DNA of 64,000 nt. It comes from Cellulophaga lytica DSM 7489. GTDB lineage: Bacteria > Bacteroidota > Bacteroidia > Flavobacteriales > Flavobacteriaceae. Shown one piece after another: positions 51,771 through 61,393 of the stretch (the first letter of the stretch is position 1; each line of letters begins with the position of its first letter). The notes beneath the pieces are model-generated. The model made no database searches. It worked only from the letters and a program-made list of their open reading frames with translations, and had not been told where the DNA came from. The stretch covers positions 62,001 to 126,000 of the forward strand of contig NC_015167.1 in NCBI RefSeq assembly GCF_000190595.1, in the 5' to 3' direction. Position numbers and translations under genes: made by a program.

Positions 51771-54194
51771 TTAAAATTTAATTTCTAGTGTAGCATAGTA
51801 ATTTCTGTTGGCCGAAGGAATTATACCAGGACCAGGATATCCTGTTGCTCTTCTAGTAAAATATTCTTCATCTAATAGGTTATTTACACCTGTTTCTAAT
51901 TTTAAAAATTTATATCTGTACGACATTGAAAAATCTAAAACATTATATTTTGGTATAACACCATTTACACCACTTAAACTTGGCTCTTTAGAGTTAGTAG
52001 CATCTGTGTATTGCTGTGTTAGGCTTGTATATTGTATGCTAGTTAACATATTTTTCCACCCAAATTTTACACCCGTTTTTAAGTTAAAATCCGGTACAAA
52101 TTCTACTTTATTTCCTACAATACCATTTTGCTGAGACTGGGTATACTCAGAATTAATAAAAGATGTATTTATAAAATAATTAAAGCTAAAACTACTATTT
52201 ATTTTAAACACCTTTTTTAAATTAAAATCTACTAAAGACTCTACCCCTATAATACGAGCATCACCAACATTTGTTCTTTCTTGCACCACACTACCATCAT
52301 CTAAGGCTTTTGTAACCAAACCTATTCTGTCATTATAAAAAAGACCAAAAACACCTGCGTCATAAGAAATATAGTTTTTATAATTACCTCTAAAACCAAG
52401 ATCTAAAGTATATCCTTTTTCATCGGATAAATCTCCAATTCTAAAAGAGGGGTTCACAATGTTTAAGTCAGAAAAAGTTACTGACCTGTAGTTTTGAGAT
52501 GCATTACCATAAATCTCTAAAAACTTATTTGGCTTATAACTTGTTCCCAAACCAAATAATATAAAAGAACGCTCATTACTATCATTACTCTCTACCGTTT
52601 CATTTAAAATAACATTACCTGCTGCATCAGTATTTATTTTTTTAAAAAAACCGTCGCTCTCTGTTTTTATATATTCTACTCTTAAACCAGGTGTTAGAGA
52701 CCAATTATCCTTTAGGTAAAATATATTTTCACCAAAAAATGCAATATTTAAATTAGGGTTTTTATAATTAGACTGCGACGGGTAATTAGGATAATCATTT
52801 ATTGCAGAAGAAAAGTTAGCGTCACTACCATTACTTCCTGGCCCTTGTATAGATGTGTTGTTTGCCTTATAAAACTTAGTACCAATTAAGTAGGTTGCTT
52901 TTTTTCCAAAAAACGTATACTTGTCTAACAACTTAGCTTCAAAACCAAAGTTTTTAAAATCTCCGGTAATTAAATCTCTTTCTTCATTTGTATCTACTTG
53001 GTTTACTCTGTTTGTTCTAAAACCTAGGGCATCTCTAGATGCATTTAAACCAAAAAAGTTAAATAATAAGCTGGTATTTTCCGTAAAATTGTGTTTAAAC
53101 TTTATATTATATAAAAGCCAATTAACTTTAAACCAGTTTCTTGCTCTATTACTTTGGTAAGGGTTTTCATTAAACATATTATCTGTTAACCCACCAGCTT
53201 GTTGTGCTAAATAATTTAAATATGTAACCTCTGTTTCTACTTTAGTTTTTGTACTTAATTGATACCCCAAATGCATAAATGCATTTTTAGAATTAAAGTA
53301 TGAATTTGGCCTAAAACCATCTCCTTGCTTAAAGTTAAAACTAGCATAATAGCTAAATTTATTTTTTGTACCACTTACACTTGTATAATTGGTATACAAA
53401 TTATTACTACCAACAGTGTTTCTTGTTAAAACTTCTATTTCTTTAGTTGAATTTGGCTTCTTAGTTACAAAATTAACTAGTCCTCCAAACTGAGTTCCGT
53501 ATTGTAAAGACGCTGCACCTCTAATAATTTGTATTTCTTCTAAAGCTTCTGCAGGCGGAGTGTAATAGCTTTCTGGATACCCTAAAACATCTGCACTAAT
53601 ATCATATCCGTTTTGACGTGTATTAAAGTTAGATGTTCTGTTTGGATCTAAGCCCCTCCCTCCTATGTTTAACTGTAGGCCAGCATCATCATTTTGAAAA
53701 ATATTTAATCCTACAACTTGACTATATATTTGCCTTGCATTATTAGAGGCTAAATTTGCTACAGATTCACTTACCAAAACAACCTCTGTTTTTTTACCTG
53801 CATAGATAGACGTACCTACAACATCTTCTAACCGTTTTAAATTAAAAATTTGAGCTTTTCTGGCTACAACTTCTACTTCTGTTAATTCTATTTCTACAGC
53901 AGATAATTGTTTATTTAATACAGTATTACCTACCACATTTACTATTTCTTCTTCTATGTTATACTCATAAGAAAAAAATACAATTTCTAATTGTTTCTCG
54001 TCTGTAATAAACTCATAGTAGCCTTTATTATTGGTAACAGAAACCTTACCCTTGGCTTTATTATAAATTTCTACACCACCTATAGGTACGTTATTTTCTT
54101 TAGATGTAACGGTTCCCGAAACTTTATACTGAGCATAAAGAGATGCGTTACAAAATATAAGTAGTAATACTATTTTAAAATCCTTTAATTTCAT
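51771..54194 (-). CDS. TonB-dependent outer-membrane receptor (siderophore/iron type)
   Basis: 807-residue receptor. Signal peptide ends SLYAQ (about 21); a CarboxypepD-regulatory-like domain follows (about 22-105, YKVSGTVTSKENNVPIGGVEIYNKAKG). The plug domain has VVGTSIYAGKKTEVV, NIGGRGLDPNRTSNFNTRQNGYDI and EIQIIRGAASLQYGTQFGGLVNFVTKKP. A 22-strand barrel ends in ANRNYYATLEIKF, with a terminal Phe. The plug is most like FecA-type ferric-siderophore receptors. Its start overlaps the HTTM gene end by 20 nt. With imelysin upstream, import of an iron complex is inferred; the actual ligand is unknown. Confidence 0.93.
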   Translation of the reverse strand: MKLKDFKIVLLLIFCNASLYAQYKVSGTVTSKENNVPIGGVEIYNKAKGKVSVTNNKGYYEFITDEKQLEIVFFSYEYNIEEEIVNVVGNTVLNKQLSAVEIELTEVEVVARKAQIFNLKRLEDVVGTSIYAGKKTEVVLVSESVANLASNNARQIYSQVVGLNIFQNDDAGLQLNIGGRGLDPNRTSNFNTRQNGYDISADVLGYPESYYTPPAEALEEIQIIRGAASLQYGTQFGGLVNFVTKKPNSTKEIEVLTRNTVGSNNLYTNYTSVSGTKNKFSYYASFNFKQGDGFRPNSYFNSKNAFMHLGYQLSTKTKVETEVTYLNYLAQQAGGLTDNMFNENPYQSNRARNWFKVNWLLYNIKFKHNFTENTSLLFNFFGLNASRDALGFRTNRVNQVDTNEERDLITGDFKNFGFEAKLLDKYTFFGKKATYLIGTKFYKANNTSIQGPGSNGSDANFSSAINDYPNYPSQSNYKNPNLNIAFFGENIFYLKDNWSLTPGLRVEYIKTESDGFFKKINTDAAGNVILNETVESNDSNERSFILFGLGTSYKPNKFLEIYGNASQNYRSVTFSDLNIVNPSFRIGDLSDEKGYTLDLGFRGNYKNYISYDAGVFGLFYNDRIGLVTKALDDGSVVQERTNVGDARIIGVESLVDFNLKKVFKINSSFSFNYFINTSFINSEYTQSQQNGIVGNKVEFVPDFNLKTGVKFGWKNMLTSIQYTSLTQQYTDATNSKEPSLSGVNGVIPKYNVLDFSMSYRYKFLKLETGVNNLLDEEYFTRRATGYPGPGIIPSANRNYYATLEIKF

Positions 54195-55554
54195 CGTTAA
54201 ATGGTAAAATCCACGTTTTGTGTTTTAATAAATCTTTTTCTTTGTAAAGGTCTATACTTGGGTCTATGTACGGCTTACTTAACCTTCCATTAAGCGCTAC
54301 ATAACTCTCTACAAAAACCTGAACATTTTTATGTTTTTGTTTTTTAAAATGATCTCCCAAATAATGTGCATATTGCACTATAAAATCTGGCTGAGTGCTC
54401 ATTTGTTTTTCTTGAAAAGGGGTTAAAAAGTCTGCGTTATTTACATAAAATTGCTTTTTAGTTTTACCATCTACAATTTTAAAATTTGCATAGCCCATTT
54501 TTTCCATAAGCATTACACGCCAAGAAAAACGATATCCTTCTTCTGTCCAGAAAAGCTCTCCAGGATACAACAAATACCTAAATGGTAGTAATAACTGAAT
54601 AGTAAAAAACACAGCTAAAAAGCCTAATATTAATCTCTTTTTATTGATAGAGTATATATTTTGATCTTTTACCGCAGCTGTATTTTTAGTTATAGTGATA
54701 GGCAATTTATAACTTACTTTTCTTATATGATTGATAATTTTAATATGAAAGTTGTCACTAAAAAAGATAAGACTACTCACTATCATTATATAAGGAAACA
54801 TACCTATAGGAAACAGAACTCTTGTTAATAAATGAAAAATAACTACAGCTATAAATGCTAAAATTCTAGTTCTCTTATAAAGTAGTAAAAACGGTATTAA
54901 CAAATCATACAACATACCAGACCAGCTCATAAAGTAATGAACCCATTCTTGCTGTAAAATAGAGTTACCTATAAAAGGAACATCATACTTAGAAGGTAAC
55001 CATATTTTTAGAGGCATAGCTCTAAATAGCCAATCGGAATTTATTTTTGCTAATCCCGCATAAAAATATACTATACCTAATAGTAGTTTTACACTATCTA
55101 TAGTATAGCTTGGCACGTAACTATATGTTTTTTTTCTTAGGTAAGAATCTACAGAGAAGTACGCATTTGCAGGTAAAAAAATCATTAAAAAACTTAGTAT
55201 ACCTACAAAGTAATAATGGTTTAAGTAAGTAGTCTTATCCATTAACTCTATATAAGTAAAGCTTAAAAAAAATAAAAAGATTGCTAACCTGTATTTGTAA
55301 CCAATTGCTACTAATATTGCTGTTATAGCGCAAATTATAAAGAAAACATAAGTGTAGTTTCCTATTGGCTTAATCCATTCAAAATTATAATATGTAAAAT
55401 GAAATTTAGGCTTAATGTATAGTTCATAGATCCACCCTTTAGACCAAAACCTTAGAATACTTAAAAACATTAAAACACCAAAACAAACTCTAAATACCAC
55501 CAAAGGCGCTATATGGCTTGTTTTACTTAAGTATGTTTTAAAATTAGCTGTCAT
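54175..55554 (-). CDS. HTTM domain (vitamin K-dependent gamma-carboxylase-like) membrane protein
   Basis: 459-residue protein with many hydrophobic helices in the first 340 residues: VVFRVCFGVLMFLSILRFW at the N-terminus, then YLNHYYFVGILSFLMIFLPANAYFSVDSYLR with the HTTM histidine pair, LLLGIVYFYAGLAKINSDWLFRAMPLKIW and VIFHLLTRVLFPIGMFPYIMI. The C-terminal 100 residues form a soluble part (YRFSWRVMLMEKMGYANFKIVD). HTTM is homologous to vitamin K-dependent gamma-carboxylase, but the bacterial role is mostly unknown. It recurs beside imelysin and TonB receptors in Flavobacteriia. A terminator-like hairpin separates it from the imelysin gene upstream. Confidence 0.9.
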   Translation of the reverse strand: MTANFKTYLSKTSHIAPLVVFRVCFGVLMFLSILRFWSKGWIYELYIKPKFHFTYYNFEWIKPIGNYTYVFFIICAITAILVAIGYKYRLAIFLFFLSFTYIELMDKTTYLNHYYFVGILSFLMIFLPANAYFSVDSYLRKKTYSYVPSYTIDSVKLLLGIVYFYAGLAKINSDWLFRAMPLKIWLPSKYDVPFIGNSILQQEWVHYFMSWSGMLYDLLIPFLLLYKRTRILAFIAVVIFHLLTRVLFPIGMFPYIMIVSSLIFFSDNFHIKIINHIRKVSYKLPITITKNTAAVKDQNIYSINKKRLILGFLAVFFTIQLLLPFRYLLYPGELFWTEEGYRFSWRVMLMEKMGYANFKIVDGKTKKQFYVNNADFLTPFQEKQMSTQPDFIVQYAHYLGDHFKKQKHKNVQVFVESYVALNGRLSKPYIDPSIDLYKEKDLLKHKTWILPFNDEIKGF

Positions 55555-55566
55555 TTTTATACAAAA

Positions 55567-55596
55567 AAAGATTCTCTAATACTTTAGAGAATCTTT
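55567..55596 (-). terminator. hairpin with T tract between imelysin and HTTM genes
   Basis: AAAGATTCTCTAA / TTAGAGAATCTTT, 4-nt loop, then T7 on the minus strand. Looks like an intrinsic terminator inside the locus, so downstream genes may be expressed less or separately. Confidence 0.75.
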
Positions 55597-55617
55597 AATT
55601 ATTAGTTCTTTAGTATA

Positions 55618-56739
55618 TTAATCTCCATCTGCATCTGTATAGTCTACATTTACACTAAATGCTTGCAACATATCTACTTTAATTAAAACAACTACTTTTT
55701 GTAGAGCATCATAAGCCTCTGTCATTTTAACATTATCTACATCTACTTGGTTAGATAAGCTAGCATCTAATTCTAACACCTTGGCGCTAGCATCATTAAT
55801 TTTACCGTTAATAATAGCGTTTAAATCTTCACCTTGTGTAATATCATTTAAATAATCTAAATAATCTGCAAAACCTGTTCCGGTAGTGGTAGAGTTATAA
55901 GCTTTGCCATTAAAAAAATCTTGAATATTTTGTACAGCAGCAACTAATAAATCTTTTGAGTTTTTATCACTATAAAATGCTTCTACTTTAGAAGGTAAAG
56001 GTGTAGTAGAAAAAACTCCTGCAGGAATACCTACTTTGTTAGCGCGTAATCCTTTTTCAAAATAAAAAACAAAATCGTTAGCTAACTTATTAAAAGCACT
56101 TGTTGCTGTGTTCTCTGTACTAGCAATAAAAGTTTCTCTATAACCAGATTTCCAATCGGTTAATACAGTCTCGGTTAATATATTCATTTGGTTTACCAAG
56201 TCTGACAAATAAGTTTTGTATCCAGCTCCAGATGTTGTATTGGTGTACTTTTCTACAATATCCGCATTAGTTTCTGCTAAGCCAAATAATAAGTAATCTA
56301 AAGCAGGAAAACCAACAGCATCATTATTATTAGGGTGCGTTAAGTCATAAGTTCCCGAACCTACATTACTCTCTATATCATCTATAGACGTAGGATAAAC
56401 ATTCATTTGAAAAGCATAGTTAATTTCTTCTGCTTTTCCTATGTTGTACATTTCTACAGATTGCCAAACTTTATAAGCAGATAGCCATTTGTCTCTTAAC
56501 GCAATTAAATTAATTTCTGAAGGAGATGCTATAAAATTATCCTTTTCTTCTTGTAAGTCATTTAACTTAGTAGATAAATCTTCGTAAGATGGTATAATTA
56601 TTTTATCTGCAACATTGGTTAACAGTCCTCCCCTATTAAAGTCGTCTTTACCATTATTAACGGTATCAGAACTATCATCTGATGAGCTACAAGCATAAAC
56701 CGTTAATGCAGCTATAAAAACAAAAATCACTCTCTTCAT
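55618..56739 (-). CDS. imelysin family lipoprotein
   Basis: 373-residue lipoprotein. IFVFIAALTVYACSSSDDSSD places the lipobox cysteine near residue 17, followed by serine/acidic residues like the Bacteroidota surface-export signal for lipoproteins. The imelysin (peptidase M75-type) fold is shown by LRDKWLSAYKVWQSVEMYNIGKAEEINYAFQMNVYPTSIDDIES (about 85-128) and VGFPALDYLLFGLAE, the counterpart of the GxHxxE region, here without the histidine. Imelysins are iron-regulated and probably bind or handle iron; no peptidase activity is implied. Hairpins flank it on both sides. Confidence 0.92.
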   Translation of the reverse strand: MKRVIFVFIAALTVYACSSSDDSSDTVNNGKDDFNRGGLLTNVADKIIIPSYEDLSTKLNDLQEEKDNFIASPSEINLIALRDKWLSAYKVWQSVEMYNIGKAEEINYAFQMNVYPTSIDDIESNVGSGTYDLTHPNNNDAVGFPALDYLLFGLAETNADIVEKYTNTTSGAGYKTYLSDLVNQMNILTETVLTDWKSGYRETFIASTENTATSAFNKLANDFVFYFEKGLRANKVGIPAGVFSTTPLPSKVEAFYSDKNSKDLLVAAVQNIQDFFNGKAYNSTTTGTGFADYLDYLNDITQGEDLNAIINGKINDASAKVLELDASLSNQVDVDNVKMTEAYDALQKVVVLIKVDMLQAFSVNVDYTDADGD

Positions 56740-56782
56740 TTATCCTTAATTTTATTTATTCTAAATAAAGGGCAAAAATAAG

Positions 56783-56823
56783 AAAAAAGTAGTCATAAAA
56801 TGACTATTTACGACTACTTTTTT
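56783..56823 (-). terminator. hairpin between DUF4856 and imelysin genes
   Basis: AAAAAAGTAGTC / GACTACTTTTTT, 12-bp stem, with an alternative inner hairpin AGTCA-taaaa-TGACT. Possible terminator or attenuator. Confidence 0.6.
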
Positions 56824-56848
56824 AAAAAATGCTCCTAGTTAAAAACTT

Positions 56849-58057
56849 TTAGTTTACTGTTTCTTCTGTAGTAAAACCATATGCTGTAGCAATTTCATTA
56901 GAAATCTGATCTAATGTTGCTGGTGTAACATCCCAAAAGCCATTACCTGCCATTAATGTATCCATATAGCCATCAATAGTAGCTGCATCTAATACAGGAG
57001 AATCTGTAACAGTATCTCTAGTAAAACGTAGACTGTTTATAAAACCTAAAGCTTCAGATAAACTGTGAAAAGCAGAAGCCTTATCACTTTCTAACACTTC
57101 TTTACCAGATTGTAGGTAATAAACGCTACGTACTGCTACTACTTTAGAAACTTTTTCTCTAATAATTTGTGCTTGCTCATCTCTAAGCTCGTAATCTTTT
57201 GCTACAATTGCCGCTCTTCCTAATTTAAATGCCTCATAAATATCATTAGCAATACCTGTAAAATCTGAATCAGCTTCTACACTTGCTAAATATTTATTTA
57301 AAAAACTGTCTTTTCCTAATTCTGGCGTAGCAGGAGTATCTTCATTACCATATAAATATCCATAAGCTTCATCCCACTTATGTTCCATATTTGTATAGTT
57401 TTTACCATCTACTAAAGTACCCGCATCATTATCTGCTGCGTTAGTACCTTCATCTAAAACAGCAATGCTTAAGTAGTTGTTTAACATTTGATCTACCATT
57501 AAACCTCCTATTATAGATTTAGCAATTGCTTGGTTATACTCTAAACCTTTACCGTTTACGTATCTTGTAGATCCACCACCTATTTGCTGAATTTTACCGG
57601 CACTACCTGCAACAGCATCATCATCCCATTTAGGAAAAACCTCTGTTACTTGAGCACTAATCCACAAATCAAAATTTTCTTTTATAGCTATAGATGCTGT
57701 AGTATTAGTTGAAAAATAATCTGCAGATGCTGCAATTTTACTACGTACACTTTTGTTAGAGCTGTTTAAATCTGCATTAGAAAAATCGTTATTGTTTTCT
57801 TCATGAGCAAACATAGCATCTAATTTTTCTTCTGTGCTTGTATTATCTAAAAGAGCAGATATAAATTCTTCTGCCATTTGTATTCTAGTAGTTTGACCTC
57901 CAAAATCCACAGAACTCTCCCCATTATTTTCAAAGACATAAGTAGCAGGAACAACAACATTTGGATTATCGTTACCATCACCATTATCATCTGAAGAACA
58001 AGATGTAAAAATAACGCTTGTTAAAAATAAGCCTGCAAATAATTTATTTACTTTCAT
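56849..58057 (-). CDS. DUF4856 family lipoprotein
   Basis: 402-residue lipoprotein. MKVNKLFAGLFLTSVIFTSCSSDDNGDG gives the lipobox cysteine near residue 20 followed by S-S-D-D, consistent with display on the outer surface. FENNGESSVDFGGQTTRIQMAEEFISALLD and HKWDEAYGYLYGNEDTPATPELGKDSFLNKYLASVE are DUF4856 features; the helical body is related in style to imelysin. The ATG at 58057 is chosen because the signal sequence begins there, excluding 10 codons of an upstream frame. It is first in the imelysin locus, with a candidate palindromic operator 61 bp upstream. Confidence 0.9.
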   Translation of the reverse strand: MKVNKLFAGLFLTSVIFTSCSSDDNGDGNDNPNVVVPATYVFENNGESSVDFGGQTTRIQMAEEFISALLDNTSTEEKLDAMFAHEENNNDFSNADLNSSNKSVRSKIAASADYFSTNTTASIAIKENFDLWISAQVTEVFPKWDDDAVAGSAGKIQQIGGGSTRYVNGKGLEYNQAIAKSIIGGLMVDQMLNNYLSIAVLDEGTNAADNDAGTLVDGKNYTNMEHKWDEAYGYLYGNEDTPATPELGKDSFLNKYLASVEADSDFTGIANDIYEAFKLGRAAIVAKDYELRDEQAQIIREKVSKVVAVRSVYYLQSGKEVLESDKASAFHSLSEALGFINSLRFTRDTVTDSPVLDAATIDGYMDTLMAGNGFWDVTPATLDQISNEIATAYGFTTEETVN

Positions 58058-58117
58058 AAGTACTATTATTAAAATATTTTTTTGCAAATATCTCTAATAG
58101 AAACATATAAAACAATA

Positions 58118-58136
58118 TTTATTTAGAACAAATAAA
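58118..58136. promoter_or_regulatory. 19-bp palindrome upstream of the imelysin locus
   Basis: TTTATTT-AGAAC-AAATAAA, 7-bp perfect arms, 61 bp before the DUF4856 start and upstream of a GATATTTG string (58092-58085) near the -7 consensus. Candidate site for an iron-responsive regulator. Confidence 0.45.
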
Positions 58137-58184
58137 GATAATGGTGTTAAATTTTTAATTAACAGATGATTACACCTGAACTAA

Positions 58185-59051
58185 TTAATGATATTTAGAA
58201 AATAATTCTGTTGCTTTATTGTATGCAGCTTCAAAAACCATCCAATTTACATTAGTATCTACCTTTTCTGCAGTAAAATAAGATAACATTTTTTCTGTGG
58301 GCATATTACCTGTTAAATCGTCTTTTGCCATAGGACAGCCTCCAAAACCTTGTATTGCGCCATCAAACCTAACACAACCTGCGTTATAAGCCGCCGCAAC
58401 CTTCTCTTGCCATTTGGTTGGTGTAGTATGTAAATGTGCTCCAAATTTTACTTTTGGGTATTTTGGAATTAAATTAGAGAATAAATAATCTATAACATCT
58501 GGTGTAGAAGAGCCTACTGTATCTGACAATGAAATAATATTAACACCCATTTTTGCCAATTTCTCTGTCCATTCACCTACTATCTCTACATTCCAAGGAT
58601 CTCCATAAGGGTTACCAAAACCCATAGAAATGTATGTAACAACCTCTTTATTTGCAGTATTAGCAATATCTAATATTTGCTTTAGTGTTTCTACAGATTG
58701 CGCAATTGTTTTATGTGTATTACGCATCTGAAAGTTTTCTGAAATAGAAAAAGGGTAACCTAAATAGTTTATTTCTTTATGCTTACTAGCATCTTGGGCG
58801 CCACGTACATTTGCTACTATAGAAAGTAGTTTACTCTGAGTTCTAGATAAATCTAAGTTTGCTAAAACCTCTGCCGTATCTACCATTTGTGGTATTGCTT
58901 TAGGTGATACAAAACTGCCAAAGTCTATAGTATCAAAACCACAATCTAATAAAGACTGTATGTATTTAACTTTTAACTCTGTTGGAATAAATTCTTTTAT
59001 TCCTTGCATTGCATCTCTTGGGCACTCTGTAATTTTTACTTTAGCAGACAT
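58185..59051 (-). CDS. hydroxymethylglutaryl-CoA lyase family protein
   Basis: 288-residue TIM-barrel enzyme of the HMGL-like (DRE-TIM) group; likely splits HMG-CoA into acetoacetate and acetyl-CoA in leucine breakdown. ITECPRDAMQGI holds the Arg-Asp pair of the usual PRDGLQ motif in variant form. FGAHLHTT gives the metal-binding HxH, and FGGCPMAKDDLTGNMPTE carries the catalytic cysteine with a changed loop (usual form GGCPYAPGASGN). VSPKAIPQMVD is also typical. The variant motifs leave some room for a related aldolase. Standalone on the minus strand. Confidence 0.88.
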   Translation of the reverse strand: MSAKVKITECPRDAMQGIKEFIPTELKVKYIQSLLDCGFDTIDFGSFVSPKAIPQMVDTAEVLANLDLSRTQSKLLSIVANVRGAQDASKHKEINYLGYPFSISENFQMRNTHKTIAQSVETLKQILDIANTANKEVVTYISMGFGNPYGDPWNVEIVGEWTEKLAKMGVNIISLSDTVGSSTPDVIDYLFSNLIPKYPKVKFGAHLHTTPTKWQEKVAAAYNAGCVRFDGAIQGFGGCPMAKDDLTGNMPTEKMLSYFTAEKVDTNVNWMVFEAAYNKATELFSKYH

Positions 59052-59082
59052 AAATTAATTGTTGACTTTTTCAAAATTACTA

Positions 59083-59709
59083 CTATTTATCCGATAAAAG
59101 AATATAAATTCCTAAGCCTACAAAAACTACAATTTGCAACCATTTAAAAATATATCCAACTTTTTCATTTTTAATAATATAACTAGATATAGACCCCGCT
59201 AAAATGGCTATAATACTAAATACCACAAAGGAAACTACCATAAAAAGTACTCCTAACACATAAAACTGTACAATAGTATTAAGTGTATTACTAAATAAAA
59301 AACCAGGAAAAAAAGCTAAAAAAAACAATGCCACTTTTGGATTTAAAACATTCATTATAAACCCTTGTTTAAAAAGCGAAAATAAGCTTTTTTTTGGCGC
59401 GTTATCTCCCCCTAAAATAAGGCTTCCATCACTCTTAAAAACCTTATAGGCAATATAAAATAGGTACAAGGCTCCAAATATTTTAATTCCTAAAAACAAA
59501 TAATCATTAGCTTTTATTAGTGCAGATACACCAAAAGCTAAAAGTGTTGTATGTACCAAACAACCAGAAATTAAACCCGCAACAGTTGCTAAACCATACT
59601 TTTTACCATTAACAAGGCTTTGTGTTAGCACATAAATATTATCTGGTCCCGGAAAAAAAGCTAGCAAAGTAGTGGCAGAAATAAAGGCCAAGAGTATATC
59701 TAAATTCAA
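59083..59709 (-). CDS. LysE family translocator
   Basis: Inner-membrane exporter of the LysE/RhtB superfamily, which sends out amino acids or related small molecules; substrate unknown. SATTLLAFFPGPDNIYVLTQSLVNGKKYGLATVAGLISGCLVHTTLLAFG is the family start, and MNVLNPKVALFFLAFFPGF is the second conserved helix. Six hydrophobic segments are present. Both possible starts are TTG: 59781 (232 residues) and 59709 (208 residues). I choose 59709 because family members start close to the first helix and a minus-strand TAAATTTG box (59744-59737) lies between the two. Confidence 0.88.
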   Translation of the reverse strand: MNLDILLAFISATTLLAFFPGPDNIYVLTQSLVNGKKYGLATVAGLISGCLVHTTLLAFGVSALIKANDYLFLGIKIFGALYLFYIAYKVFKSDGSLILGGDNAPKKSLFSLFKQGFIMNVLNPKVALFFLAFFPGFLFSNTLNTIVQFYVLGVLFMVVSFVVFSIIAILAGSISSYIIKNEKVGYIFKWLQIVVFVGLGIYILLSDK

Positions 59710-59791
59710 AACATTTTTTTTAAAGTATGAAAAATACAAATTTAAAAAGTAGTTATCTATCTTATGGTTATCTTTAAACAAAATACCAATA

Positions 59792-60199
59792 ATGAAAAAT
59801 ATATTTTTATTACTTTTTATGTGTTTATGTTTAACTAGTTACGCAAACATTAGCACAAATAAAAACTTAAAAACTTCTATGACTACAGCTAAAGACAGCG
59901 TATTAAGACACGTGGTTATTTTTAAATTTAAACCAGAAGCAACAAAACAACAAATTAAAACTATAGAAAAAGCCTTTAGTGCTTTACCCTCTAAAATAGC
60001 ACAAATAATGGATTATGAGTGGGGATTAAACAATAGTCCAGAAGGTTTAAGCAAAGGGTTTACACATTGCTTTTTTGTAACTTTCAAAAATGAAGAAGAC
60101 CGCGCAATTTACTTACCGCACCCAGACCATAAAGCGTTTGTATCTTTACTTACACCTGTGTTAGAAGACGTATTTGTATTAGATTATTGGAGCAATTAA
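59792..60199 (+). CDS. secreted Dabb (stress-responsive A/B barrel) domain protein
   Basis: 135-residue protein. The signal peptide ([18 protein letters not shown]) is followed by a Dabb dimeric alpha/beta barrel: [73 protein letters not shown]. Family members are usually cytoplasmic; an exported form is common in Bacteroidota. Function unknown. Its TAA overlaps the TAA of pyrD on the other strand at a shared TTAA, so there is no room for a terminator between them. Confidence 0.9.
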   Translation: MKNIFLLLFMCLCLTSYANISTNKNLKTSMTTAKDSVLRHVVIFKFKPEATKQQIKTIEKAFSALPSKIAQIMDYEWGLNNSPEGLSKGFTHCFFVTFKNEEDRAIYLPHPDHKAFVSLLTPVLEDVFVLDYWSN

Positions 60200-61233
60200 G
60201 TGTTAGCTAAAATTGCTTTATTTATTCTTTTTATTAATCTAGGACCTTCATATATAAAACCGGTGTAAATTTGTATTAAATCTGCTCCTGCATTTATTTT
60301 TTCTAACGCGTCTTTTTCAGAGTGTATACCTCCTACTCCAATAATAGGAAACGCTTTATTGCTTTTTTCTGCTAAAAATCTAATAACCTCAGTACTTCTG
60401 TTAGTTAACGGCTTACCACTTAAACCTCCGTTTTCTTTAGTAATACTTTCTGGTGATTTTAAGTTGTTACGTTCTATGGTTGTGTTAGTTGCTATAACTC
60501 CGTTTATTTTTGTTATTGCTACAATGTCTATAATATCTAACAATTGCTCATTTGTTAAATCTGGTGCAATTTTAAGTAAAATTGGTTTAGCTTTTACTCC
60601 TTTTTGCGTAACATACTTTTTATTTTCAGTAACTAAAGCATTTAACAAATTGGTTAACGGTTCTTTGTCTTGTAATTCTCTTAAGCCAGGTGTGTTTGGT
60701 GAACTTACATTTACAACAAAATAATCTACGTGTGGGTATAATGCTTCAAAGCAAATTAAATAATCTTCAACAGCACCATCATTAGGTGTAATTTTATTTT
60801 TACCAATATTACCACCAATTAACACATTGTGTTGCGCCTTTAAACGCTCTACTGCCTCTAACACTCCTCCGTTATTAAATCCCATACGGTTAACAACTGC
60901 GCTATCTGCTTTTAATCTAAACAAACGTTTTTTAGGGTTACCAGTTTGTGGCTTAGGTGTTAATGTTCCTATTTCAATAAAACCAAATCCAAAGTTAGAC
61001 AGCTCTTTAAAAAGTTTAGCATCTTTATCAAAACCTGCTGCCAAACCAACAGGGTTTTTAAATTTTATCCCAAAAACTTCTTTCTCTAATCGTTTATCAT
61101 CTACTACATACATTGCTCTAAATAAACCTCCAAAACCTATTTTAGAAAAAAACTTGATTAATGAAAATGATAAATGATGCACCTTTTCTGGATCCATCAA
61201 AAAAAACAACGGCCTAATAATAGCTTTGTACAT
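60196..61233 (-). CDS. pyrD: dihydroorotate dehydrogenase (quinone), class 2
   Basis: 345-residue membrane-bound flavoenzyme that oxidises dihydroorotate to orotate in pyrimidine synthesis, passing electrons to quinone. The N-terminal helices ([28 protein letters not shown]) are the class 2 quinone tunnel. [62 protein letters not shown] (catalytic Ser) and [27 protein letters not shown] (FMN phosphate) all match. Full length and intact. Monocistronic. Confidence 0.97.
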   Translation of the reverse strand: MYKAIIRPLFFLMDPEKVHHLSFSLIKFFSKIGFGGLFRAMYVVDDKRLEKEVFGIKFKNPVGLAAGFDKDAKLFKELSNFGFGFIEIGTLTPKPQTGNPKKRLFRLKADSAVVNRMGFNNGGVLEAVERLKAQHNVLIGGNIGKNKITPNDGAVEDYLICFEALYPHVDYFVVNVSSPNTPGLRELQDKEPLTNLLNALVTENKKYVTQKGVKAKPILLKIAPDLTNEQLLDIIDIVAITKINGVIATNTTIERNNLKSPESITKENGGLSGKPLTNRSTEVIRFLAEKSNKAFPIIGVGGIHSEKDALEKINAGADLIQIYTGFIYEGPRLIKRINKAILANT

Positions 61234-61343
61234 AGAATTTTAAAATTTTGGCAAAAATACAAACTACCTAGATGTAGAACTATTTTACAATTGGTTTTTA
61301 TTAACAGTTTTTACAATTTTTATAACTAAATACTAAGAGCCAA

Positions 61344-61377
61344 TTGTCTTAAAAAATCTAAATAAACTGTACTTTTG
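61344..61377 (+). promoter_or_regulatory. pepT promoter
   Basis: TTG at 61344-61346, 23-nt spacer, TACTTTTG at 61370-61377, 17 nt before the pepT ATG. Confidence 0.6.
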
Positions 61378-61393
61378 AGTAAATTAAATACTT

